A stretch of DNA of 30,860 nt from Folioceros fuciformis (lineage: Eukaryota; Anthocerotophyta; Anthocerotopsida; Anthocerotales), in the NCBI GenBank assembly GCA_049999805.1, contig JBNGIO010005673.1:1-30860 (forward strand), in the 5' to 3' direction. The notes under the pieces were generated by a model that saw nothing but the letters and a program-made list of their open reading frames with translations, was not told the origin of the DNA and did no database searches. Shown in pieces: positions 1 to 8,982 of the stretch. The number at the start of each line of letters is the position of its first letter. Position 1 is the stretch's first letter. Position numbers and translations under genes: made by a program.

Positions 1-444
1 ATTATTGATAGTCTTAGATGGAGTCTTTTGAAGCTTTTTTGCTTTCTTCTTCCTTTTGGCTCTACATCTAAGCTTCTTAAACTCCTTGATTGTTGACAAT
101 CTTAGATGAATCTTTATAAGTTTTTTTGGCTTTATACTTGAAGACCTTTTAGCTATACTTTAGACAAAGTTTCCATCCCGCTTTTGGGCTTACTTCATGT
201 AAAGCTTCAAGTCTTTCTAATTGAGACATATATGTAGACAAATTATATATATATATATATAATTTTTATGATACCTCCTTTTCTTCTATATTTTTATCTT
301 ATAAATGAAAATGATTAATTAATGAAAGAAATTTAAGGATGTATTTCTAAAAAGGTTGTTCACTTGTATATATAGTGATGTACTAACTACATAAAGTAGA
401 AGCATAGGTGTAGATAGCATAAACTACAAGAATGGGTGTAGATG
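1..444. other. AT-rich intergenic stretch with TA microsatellite
   Basis: No gene is visible. The stretch is strongly AT-rich and contains a pure TA dinucleotide run at about 244-261. Loose direct repeats around a 'cttagatg' core recur at about 10 and 100, and 'aagcttc' recurs several times, so this is probably old degenerate repeat DNA. Confidence 0.6.
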
Positions 445-1071
445 TCGAAGAATAGTCAGCTACCATACCTCGCCAAAGTCTCTTTTTCTTAACAACTTTG
501 CCCCCAAACCTGGGATGAAAAGAAGTATTTTTCAAAACAAATGGCTTAAGCCTTTAACAAAAGTTTTTGAGAAAAATAACTTTTAGATTTTGTTTTCTAA
601 GAGAAAAATAACTTTCTACTCCATATACTAAAAAGTATATCTTCGATGTGTATTATATAGTTTATATTAAAAAATTTAAAATCAAATCATATAAGCTTTT
701 ATTTCTAAGGATGATAATAAAGAACAACTTTCAATGAGATTCAAATAGGAAATTTTCGCATGTTTTTGCAGGTGACAAAAATTTACAACCTTAAAGCTTA
801 TGTTTGTGTTTAAGGCTTGTGTTTGTGCAAGATATTGTCATAAAGCTTGCAGGCTATTTTTATGTTTCAATTACTGTTAATATCTTTCGCTTTTGTGTTT
901 TATGAATAGTTAGTTAAAAAAATCCTTCCTGTTTTAAGATAAAATAACTTTAGTTCTCCAGAATCTATTTCACACTTTACTGAAGTATAAATTATCTTGA
1001 GAAATAAAAAAAATGGCTTTAACCCCTAAGTAAAAATTATTTGCCGAGGTATGGTCGGCTACTTATTCGAA
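445..1071. mobile_element. Candidate MITE-like element with imperfect terminal inverted repeats
   Basis: The segment at 445-477 (core gctaccatacctcgcc) is an imperfect inverted copy of 1039-1071 (core ggcgaggtatgg-like, written ccgaggtatggtcggct on +). About 25 of 33 positions agree when one arm is reverse-complemented. The roughly 560 bases between the arms are AT-rich and have no open frame, and they include a duplicated 'gagaaaaataactttt' block near 570-615. This fits a short non-autonomous DNA transposon. I could not assign a superfamily or define a clean target-site duplication, though 'tcga' lies at both edges. Confidence 0.45.
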
Positions 1072-1712
1072 GTTGGAGGGAGAGCGAAATTGCGAAGCAT
1101 CAACTAGAGTCAACTCAGGACGAGGAAGGCTACGGGGACGAGGCGGACGGATGAGTTCGGTTTGGTTGATGACCGACTGGAAGTGGAGGTAGTCTACGGA
1201 GCGCGTCACAGGACAGGGCAGGAGAGGACTGGACGAATCCGGAGCACGGTGGCACAGTGCAGTTTATGAGCTCCCGCTTTATCTTCCACATCGGCCACTA
1301 GCTTTGGGTGCTGTGCGTACCCTTGTGCACGTTGCACCTCCTCCAATTGCATGCGATTTGCAGCTCCTGCAAAACAGTTGTCGAGCTTAAGGTCGGAGCA
1401 GGTGTGTCGGCTGGGCAAGGTGTTGTGGATCTTATCGTCATCTGCTTCTGTGCCGTGTTTGTGAAATTGGCACGATCGGGTGCTGGCAGATCGATTTTCA
1501 TTCGGGCTAGGGTTTTGAGGCAGTGTTCTCGGAGATTTGGAAATTGCAGAGGTTGGAACTCCCGGTCTTGGGAATTGCATGGCATTGCCTGTGGATTGTA
1601 CTCGTAGATGAGATCGTAGTTCTTGAGGGCCAAATCGATTACGGCTGTGTGGGGGACCCTGCTAGTGCTTGGCTTGGACTCGAAGTGTAGTCCCACCAGG
1701 TAGACGGAAAAA
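1072..1712 (+). promoter_or_regulatory. Upstream region and probable 5' leader of OEP61
   Basis: Base composition changes sharply at about 1070 from AT-rich to GC-richer sequence running into the OEP61 start at 1713. This probably holds the promoter and 5' untranslated leader. No convincing TATA box is visible. Several open frames cross this region on both strands, but none resembles a known protein and I regard them as chance. Confidence 0.4.
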
Positions 1713-4638
1713 ATGTACGGGGGAGGATTGATGGATCCGGACGTGATGCGGCTGGCTCAAGAGCAGATGAGCCGCCTTCGGCCTGAAGATCTTCGAAGAA
1801 TGCAGCAGCAGGTACAGATCCTTCCAGAAGCAATCCCGGCACTTGTGATATTGTTTGGAACATGGCTTTGCCCTAGTTGCAGCTTCAGTCTGTGGTTTCA
1901 TGTATCGTTGGTCTTAAAGCCGGTTGCACAAGCTTAAAACCTATCGCGCTTGGCTTTGTTTGATTCCGGGTCTTAGATCATTGTAGCGGGCCGTGAGCAG
2001 CTAAGTTGTAGGACGGTGTTCGTGGCAACGAACTCAAACTTGGCTCTTCTGAGGTGATATCATGGATTTTTTTGCAGATGATGAGTAATCCGGACTTGTT
2101 CCGAATGGCTTCAGAAAGCATGAAAAATCTCAGGCCCGAGGACATCAGAATGGCTGCTGATCAGATGAAACAAATGCCAGCCGAGCAAATGGTAGACATT
2201 AGTGAGAGAATGGCAAAAGCAACGCCTGAAGAGCTTGCTAACATGAAAGCGAGAACTGAGGCCTTCAAGAAGTATGAGTTTCAAGGTTCGATGACACTTA
2301 AAGAACAGGTCAGTTGCTGTCTACAATCTCTTCACTGATTTCCTTCCCTGGAGTGAATGATCTGGGTTGAAAGCGTTATACTGGCACTGTCTTGCCTTTG
2401 GAAATGAGGTCTCATTTGAGTACTCCGGCCACACCTCAGGTCTATCAAACATGTCTGGTTGGTTGTACAGGGTAATGAGCTGCATAGCAGTGGGAGGTAC
2501 AGTGAAGCGGCTGAAAAGTATTCTAGGGTAAGTTGCAGTCCCTTTACCAGTGCTCTAGATCATTCTCCAAGAAACATGAGTCTGCTATTACGAGTATGGG
2601 CCAGGACTCAGTTAACTGTTACTTTGCCAGCTATGCCAAGTCTAGTTGGGATAGCCGAGGGTGCCTCCATACTGTTTACTAGGGACATTATCCACTGCCT
2701 AAACCCATTCAATGTTGTGCCTGACTTGCTATTTGTAGGCAAAAGACAATCTGGTTGGGATGTCATCAGGCGAAGCAAAGAAGTTGCGGTTGGCATGCTC
2801 CTTGAATCTAATGTCCTGCTATCTGAAGACCAACCAGCCTAAGGAAGTTGTGGCTGAGGGTTCCGAGGTATTTTCATGCTTTTGGATTTTAGGCTTTGTT
2901 TAGGTCTTTATGTTTAGCAGGCTCAGGTGTCTTGTCACAGGATTCACAGGGTTGTGCATCGGTTCCAGGTGCTGCAGGTTGACCCAGGAAATCTGAAGGC
3001 CTTGTATAGGAGAGGTCAGGCGTACAAGGAGATGGGGAAATATAAGGTGACTTTCGGTTCGCGTCCCTCCTGTCCCCCGTACGTGAGTGTCGTTGGTATT
3101 GTGACTCACTCTAACTTCTGTTCCAGCTGGCAGTTGAAGACCTCAAACGAGCTGCCGAGCTGTCACCGGATGATGGGACCATTGCTGACGTTTTAAGGTT
3201 AAAGATGTGAACATTTGATGTCCTTACGTCGGACCATGTGCAAAGATGTGGTAACTTACATGTCATGTGCTCATTCAGACAAGCGGAAAGCGACCTCGAA
3301 TTCTACGAACCAGTGGAGGTTCTCAGGGATGGTAAAAACCTTACCTTACTGAGCTCAAGTTAGCACTTTGTCTTCATTTGAATGAAGGGATCTCTTGACT
3401 ATGAGGATGCCTTCGCAGGACCGTTGATTGAGGAGATAACAGATGAAGAAGCAGAGCGTTTTAGCTCATCCTCTCAACCAAGTGAGCGCCGGTCAAATGA
3501 ACCAGAGTGCGCCAATGCAGGAGGGCTGAACAGGGAAGCTGAAGACGCCGCAACCAGTCATGTTGAACCCTCTGCCATTAATGATCAAAATTTTGCTGAA
3601 ACCATGAGTGCTCTGAGGGAGAATCCTGAGATGATAAGGCATGTCAAGTCTTCTACCCAACGGTCTTCACTTCTTAGACAATCTGTCAAATTTTAGTTGA
3701 CATTTCCTCACGCTTATCTGTTATCTTCAGGAACGCTTACACGATGATGTCCAACTTGAACCCTGAGCATATTGCAGAGCTCAGCGGTGGTGGTTTGAGT
3801 CCTGAGATGGCTAAGCTCGCAGCTGACATGGTGAAACAGATGTCACCAGACGAACTTCAGAGGATGGTAGAAATGGCCAGTGTGGGTGGGCGGGAAGGTG
3901 GTTCTGCTTCTCGTTCTTGGCCGGATTCGAGGCCAAATGGTGTAACCAATGCAGTTCATCCTGCGTCAGTTTCTGTTCCTGATTCCAGGTCATCAATTTC
4001 CGAGATCTCAGCAGAGGCTGGTCCTTCGCAGAGATTTAACAGTTCTGGGCCTGTGTCAAGTACGCCCGATATTAGCGGCAATATGGAGGAGCATTTGCGC
4101 AAGCAAATGAAGAATCCTGCAATGATGCAGGTCAGATGTTGTTCACACGATAAATTGTCCTGTCCAGCTCCTTCGTTTTGTCTCCTTTTGTTGACGGACA
4201 GTGGTTTGTCTCTCTGCAGATGATGGCATCAATGATGAAAAGCATGACGCCCGAGATGATGTCAAATATGAGTGAGCAGCTGGGAATCAAATTATCTGCA
4301 GAAGAGGCACGACAAGCTCAAAAGGCGATGTCAAGTTTTAGCCCCGATGAGATTGATAAGCTGGTAAGGTTTTCCCCTAGTTACAAATGATCTACAGTTC
4401 GTTTCTAGCCTTAGCAGACGATTTGGAGTGACGTACTTGATTTGTCCTCGCGGACTACATAAAGGTAATGAACCGTATGCACGTACTGCAGATGAGATGG
4501 GCTGAAAGGGCGCAAAGGCTGGGTGAACAAGGAAAGAGGGTAAAAAATTGGTTGCTAGGCAGGCCTGGTCTGGTACTGGCAGTGTTGATGTTGCTAGTAG
4601 CAGTAATTCTCCACTATTTCGGGGTGATCGGCAGCTAG
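1713..4638 (+). CDS. OEP61: OEP61 / TPR7, tail-anchored TPR chaperone receptor (11 exons)
   Basis: Predicted 542 aa protein like plant OEP61/TPR7, a receptor at the chloroplast outer envelope and ER that docks Hsp70/Hsp90-bound precursors. Exons: 1713-1811, 2078-2308, 2471-2527, 2739-2867, 2969-3046, 3127-3197, 3279-3331, 3419-3638, 3731-4130, 4220-4363, 4492-4638. They total 1629 bases, an exact frame. The N-terminus has repeated 'MDPD'/'LRPED' helical motifs (about residues 6-70). A three-unit TPR domain spans about 105-225 with carboxylate-clamp residues K108, N112, N152, K182 and R186 visible. The middle has further 'NPEM...MSPDEL' helical repeats, and a hydrophobic tail anchor fills about 520-540 before the stop. 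Length matches the Arabidopsis family. Intron 8 (3639-3730) appears to use a GC-AG splice pair; the others are GT-AG. The exon 7/8 junction was chosen because it alone keeps frame. Confidence 0.92.
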
Positions 4639-5639
4639 ACATGAGAAGAGTTTAGCTTAAAGCGGACTGCAGGTATTTGACAATGTTAAGTAATGCCTAT
4701 GGACTGCGTGAGACGAGTCAGTCTTGTCCAGTGTTTGGCTGTCGCTGCACTTGATCAGGCCGACGAATCCTCCTTGGATGGAACTTCAGCGAGACGTGAA
4801 AATTTCCTTTTCTCCGTTGTTTTCCCTTCTGAAGGCACTCAAGTGGTCATCCTTTTTGGTACATGGTATATGTTTGTAGTAACGAAGGAAACTTGCTTGA
4901 CTTCAAGCTCGTGGAGTTTGTTCCCCTTGTCAATCAGACATCTGTGGTCAGTGTTTGCAGCTTTGTAGGATTCGTGCGGGCTACCGGGTATATTTAGGAT
5001 TTGCAGGAGCTCGTCCATCCTTTCCATCCAGTAAGTAGAGAGTTGTAAAGGTTCAGATCATTCCTTGATGTTAAACTCGGACCCCTGACTTATGGACCGG
5101 TCGATCTAAGGGACGGCCAACTCTAGTGGGGCCATGGTTGCCTAGAGTAAGGGAGGACGTACTTACGATGCTGGGTTTGTTGCATTCAAGGTTTCCCCAA
5201 AATTATGTTTTTTTGTTTTTTTAAAATTAATGCTCCCTTATTGGGCAAAGGTTTGAGTTGTCGAAGAAAAGCCATAGACCATGAGCTTGGCAACACTCCC
5301 TGCCATTACGCTTGCGAGTGAGTCGGGGACAAAGGAGAATATAATGCTCATGGAAAGATTATTTGTTAATGTGAAGTGACGGGCAATACTTCAGCTTTAA
5401 TATCATGAGCATGAGCATTCATAATAAGAGGAATAAAATTATTTATATTATATTATAATGGTAAGGAGGATAAAATAATGGCTTTTTAATATTTTGACAA
5501 TAAGGAGGATGAAATTATGGATAACCTTCCTTTATAAGGACGAAAATGAAGTCATGGGTAACTTTCTTTTACATGGTTGATTTTATGAGCTTAAACCCAG
5601 CTTGTCTTTGCTGACATGTCCTAGTGCCAAGCATGTCAA
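4639..5639. other. OEP61 3' untranslated region then repeat-poor spacer
   Basis: The first 300-400 bases after the OEP61 stop are probably its 3' untranslated region. Beyond about 5040 there is no gene. At 5462-5481, 5501-5520 and 5536-5558 three imperfect copies of a 'taaggaggataaaataatgg' motif occur at roughly 35-40 base spacing, in an AT-rich context. Confidence 0.5.
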
Positions 5640-6097
5640 GTCCCAACATGATATATAAATGCACTAATACTTGTTCCTTGTCTGTCAATTGGACTTCATG
5701 CCATGCTTGAAACTTATAGTAATATATGCACATTACTACGTTTGATTGCATTTTGACATAGCAAGATGGGCAACCCAAATGGAACGTGTGAAGTACATTT
5801 TTCGTGAGTAGCTAATAGCCTCCAACAATGCGGTGGTTTGTCACGAGGACAATCCATAAGCTTCTTTGTAGATTGAGTGGAAAATAAGTAAAATACGATC
5901 CTTAAGTTTATGACAACTTGGATTCATAGTGTAAAATTGTTGGTAAACTTTATAAAAGAGATCTACAATAGAGAGGGATATACTAAAGCCTAATTACGAG
6001 TACAAGTGGGGTGGTGAACTATCTTATCATTGTTTTCATTTGTTGCAAGACGAACACAAAGGGTGTTAATCAATGACTTGTTGTCGTTGGAAGGGCT

Positions 6098-6280
6098 TAA
6101 GGCACACTCTAAGAAAATACTAGCTAAGCTTGTGAGAATGCTATAAAAAGCAAGTACATAAGGTAAACTTTAAGAAGATACTAGCTAAGCTTGTGAGAAT
6201 GCTATAAAAAGCAAGTACTCAAGGTACACTTAAAGAAAATACCAACTAAGCTTATGAGCATGCTATATACAAGCAAGTTT
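6098..6280 (+). repeat. 61-base tandem repeat, three units, with TATA-like core
   Basis: Three units of about 61 bases each carry 'agctaagcttgtgagaatg' followed by 'ctataaaaagcaagta' (the third unit is more diverged). The unit lies about 200-370 bases upstream of the RING ATG. The second segment copy has two units at 14565-14690. Each unit therefore repeats a TATA-box-like sequence in the likely promoter. Confidence 0.8.
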
Positions 6281-6472
6281 GAATAAAGCCTAATATCAAA
6301 AATAAGAAGAAGGAAGGAACGTGTGGTCAAATGACCAAGCTATAAAGTTTAAGCTTCTGAAAGCATTTTTACTATGAGATCCACAGGCAAACAAGAACCT
6401 CTAATATTATCATCATAAGAGAGGCATCTATATGGGCTCAATCTTCTCAAAACTTTGATTGAAAGATTTGCA

Positions 6473-6928
6473 ATGGAAGACACCCTTGAAATTTCACAAG
6501 AGATGCTAACAAGGTTTATGCTTGAAGTACGGGATTTGTTAAACCAAGCATGGATTATGCAAAATGATACATGGAATTTCCTACATCAAGGATACAAAAG
6601 GCAAGCTCAAATTGAAGATGGACTCAATGAGATGCAAAATGATATGGATACAATACAACCTCAATCACAGAATATTCTAAATGACGTTCTGGGCCCCGCT
6701 CCACAACAACAAGATTTTCTTGAATATTGTCGTAACAATCTTATTGAAGAAATTCTTCATTCCCCAAGTCTAGATGAAACGTGTAGTATATGTATGGAAA
6801 CTCAAGAACAAGGTGATCGTAGAATATGTAGACTACGGTGTTGTACATACATTTTTCATGAGCATTGTATTTTGCAATGGCTTAGGAGATGACAATCTTG
6901 TCCACTTTGTAGAAGAACAATGCTTTGA
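6473..6928 (+). pseudogene. RING-H2 finger protein, copy 1, truncated inside the RING
   Basis: The first ATG in frame is at 6473. The frame runs 139 codons to a TGA at 6890-6892, then continues in the same frame with the final CPLC motif to a second stop at 6926-6928, as in the paralogue at 14984. The RING starts with CSIC and has a CCT-x-IFHEHC segment. Two defects are visible: the nonsense codon removes the last Cys pair, and the first zinc-binding His of the C-x-H-x2-H motif is Tyr. The N-terminal 100 residues are hydrophilic, probably helical, and I do not recognise them. An intact version would be expected to act as an E3 ubiquitin ligase; this copy almost certainly cannot fold a full RING. 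Confidence 0.75.
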
Positions 6929-7160
6929 TCCTCAATGCCACATCTAGAAACATATGTCCTTTCTAGGGCTTTTAAACTTGTTGCAACTTTTGTGACAATC
7001 TTTAAAAGTGTTATAAAAGGAGTCTTGTGCAATAGGGGTAGTGACCACTTCTATGGATGTTGCACATCATTATACTACATGCTTTGTATAATTAAGCATA
7101 GTCAATGAAAGAGTTAACTCACAACTAGATGTTTAAGGTCTAAATAATATTTGAAAGTAA

Positions 7161-7926
7161 CCATGTTTCCGAGCATTATTTATTAAGTTTTTGTCTTGAA
7201 TCCTAAAGGTTTGGATTTTGAGTGCTAGAATGAACAAGGTGATGGAGGGAGGTTAATATGACTACAGCCTCGGCCACATTGGGAATTGACATCCTTAGTG
7301 CTTTTGCTTGTCAATATTTGTTTTTTGGTGAAGAGGATATTGTTCATTTTAGCACTAAAGTAGTTCGCATTTTGTTGCGAAAGAAGGCACATGTACTATC
7401 TGCCCTCTTGGGCATGCCATACTAAGTGACCAGGCCAAAAGAAGGCATATACTATCTGCCCTCTTTGGCATGCCATACTTAAGTGACCACTCAAGTATGC
7501 TTTGAGTCCGCAAAATACCGCAACATGAGAAATAGGTCCAAGAGTCCCTTCCTCCCCAAGCGAGCACATGTATGCACAACATGTGTGATGTCATATATTT
7601 GTCGATCTTCATTGTTGAGACTTTCAATTGTGCGGTGTGGGTCAAGGGAATCCACTCAAAGGATTCCTTGGTAAAAGGGCCTGGAGGAGGGGTCTGAATG
7701 AAAAATGGACAGCCCGCTGCTGCACTCTCCATGGTGGTCTATTTCCTAAGAGCATTGTGAGCATCACCAGTGAACTGTCCCTTTCAGAATAGTGACAATG
7801 AAATGCATGATTCGTGAAATTCAGGCAAGAGTGCAATGGCCGCGGAGGTGGGCTCCTAGCTGCAGGTTTAGTGTCATTTCCACATACCCTTCTAGTTAGT
7901 GGCTGATGTTAACAAAAAGTCCTTAC
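7161..7926. other. Non-coding stretch with a tandem duplication
   Basis: I see no supported gene. The open frames that cross it on both strands lack recognisable domains. The clearest structure is the direct duplication at 7380-7493, listed separately. Confidence 0.5.
7380..7493 (+). repeat. Tandem duplication of about 57 bases
   Basis: Two adjacent units (7380-7436 and 7437-7493) share 'actatctgccctct' and 'ggcatgccatact' blocks followed by 'aagtgacca'. They differ by small indels and a few substitutions. Confidence 0.85.
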
Positions 7927-8142
7927 CTACGTCAAATGCAACAACCCTTGTCTGACAAGACTCATCTTCAACCAGGAGTCGGAGCTGGTAGCATAGCTTT
8001 TTAAATGCTGGAACCTCCTCGCAAGTTGCACACTTGCTTGTGGATGGCAACTTGGAATTGCAGGTTGGACACCCTTCGTAGAGTGCGAAAGCAGCCCTAT
8101 CACACTCGACAACCACCATGAGGAGGACATGGTGCTGGACTT
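7927..8142 (-). pseudogene. RPA-like zinc-finger exon fragment
   Basis: On the minus strand an open 216-base segment is bounded by an acceptor-like 'gatgctgcag' (exon starting at 8142) and a donor-like AG/GTAAGG (exon ending at 7927). It encodes a C-x2-C-x9-C-x2-C finger (GCPTC...KCATC) followed by a 'YQLRLLVEDE...TRVVAFDV' segment. This order resembles the zinc finger and final OB-fold strands of the large subunit of replication protein A and its relatives. No other exons of such a gene can be placed nearby, so it is probably a stranded fragment. The opposite strand also has an open frame with good codon structure (about 8065-8314), so the strand assignment is not certain. Confidence 0.4.
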
Positions 8143-8482
8143 CTGCAGCATCCTAATCCTGGACAAGCTCTTCAAGAGTGGTGATGAGCTGTGGCATTTG
8201 GACTTCAATTCCAAAGACACGCAACTCACTATCACCAACTATGAGCCTCCTCCTGCACTAGAGCGTGCCAACCTCCTTCGGGATCCTAAACCCGCGAGGA
8301 ATGCAACAGATTGATGGATCACGCTTAGCTTCAGGTGCCTCTCCCGGCACACACGACGCGCAACTTGAGTTTCAAGTTCTGGGGTGAGGCTGCATTTTAG
8401 ATTGGTATATCTATGGTTGTCTGTATACAGAAATTGTACTAGGCTAAGCGGGCGCCCGGTAGGTCATGTAATGCCCATGAAG
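8143..8482. other. Unassigned stretch with open + strand frame
   Basis: A plus-strand frame is open from about 8065 to the stop at 8312-8314, after an acceptor-like 'aattgcag'. It contains acidic and hydrophobic stretches but no domain I recognise. A short + strand reading near 8365-8400 contains 'FKFWGEAA', reminiscent of an OB-fold strand in RPA proteins. These scraps may come from the same captured or decayed gene as the finger on the other strand, or may be chance. Confidence 0.25.
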
Positions 8483-8662
8483 GGCATGGATGGTCTGCTG
8501 GTGGTGGGCCCGTGGGATCACAGCGCATCGCGAAGCGGAACCTCATCACTCCACGGGAGGTTTAGCTCATGCCGGCATGGAGGGTCTGTTGCTGGTGGGG
8601 TCACAGCGCATCGGGAAGCGGAACCTCGTCACTCTACCCTACCCGCAGGTTTAGCTAATGCC
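8483..8662 (+). repeat. Tandem duplication of about 90 bases upstream of the vWA-kinase gene
   Basis: Units at 8483-8573 and 8574-8662 share 'ggcatgga', 'cacagcgcatcg', 'gaagcggaacctc' and 'ggtttagct' blocks in the same order. The duplication lies 320-500 bases upstream of the kinase ATG, in what may be its promoter or leader. Confidence 0.85.
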
Positions 8663-8982
8663 TTGTCTGAAGTGATAGTCCTGTTCAAAGCAGAAGGACG
8701 TTGAGGAGGTGTCGGCGTCCGTCCTGCAGGAAATGCAGTTAACGTCAATTGCAGCCACTTAATGGCTGGGCGTCAGGGCCTTTGTCTCGATCTCTGAAGC
8801 CGTAAATGCTTCGTACGTCCGAATTCCTCCATTTATGGCTTAGGAGATGAGGCCCACAGGCACCAAGGTGCCTGTTGGCGGCGGCCGTTGTCACTCCCGC
8901 ACACTTCGCTCCGCTACCTGCGCAAGGATCAGATCTGCGTTGTGAAACAGGCTCCAGCGACATCGCAATTGCAGCGAGCTCC

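Larger units (their letters stand above)
5640..7160 (+). repeat. Segmental duplication, copy 1 (RING-H2 gene and flanks)
   Basis: This block aligns in direct orientation with 13930-15730. Shared landmarks in order: a 'tgtctttcaattgga..ttcat' stretch near 5690, 'acaacttggatt' near 5912, a 60-61 base tandem module, 'aaggaaggaacg', 'aacaagaacctctaatat', the RING-H2 reading frame, and a 3' flank with 'ttaagcata'. The copies are visibly diverged, with many substitutions and several small indels. The two blocks bracket the alpha-kinase cluster. Confidence 0.8.

Noticed and set aside
1206-1696. Overlapping open frames on both strands upstream of OEP61
   Set aside because: No recognisable domain, mutually overlapping, and located in the likely promoter and leader of OEP61.
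2459-2842. Continuous + strand frame across OEP61 introns 3
   Set aside because: It crosses exon 3, the intron and part of exon 4 in the wrong frame; the spliced model gives the conserved TPR sequence.
8875-8982. Upstream extension of the vWA-kinase reading frame
   Set aside because: The open frame starts with a TTG; no in-frame ATG occurs before 8983, the expected start for a plant nuclear gene.
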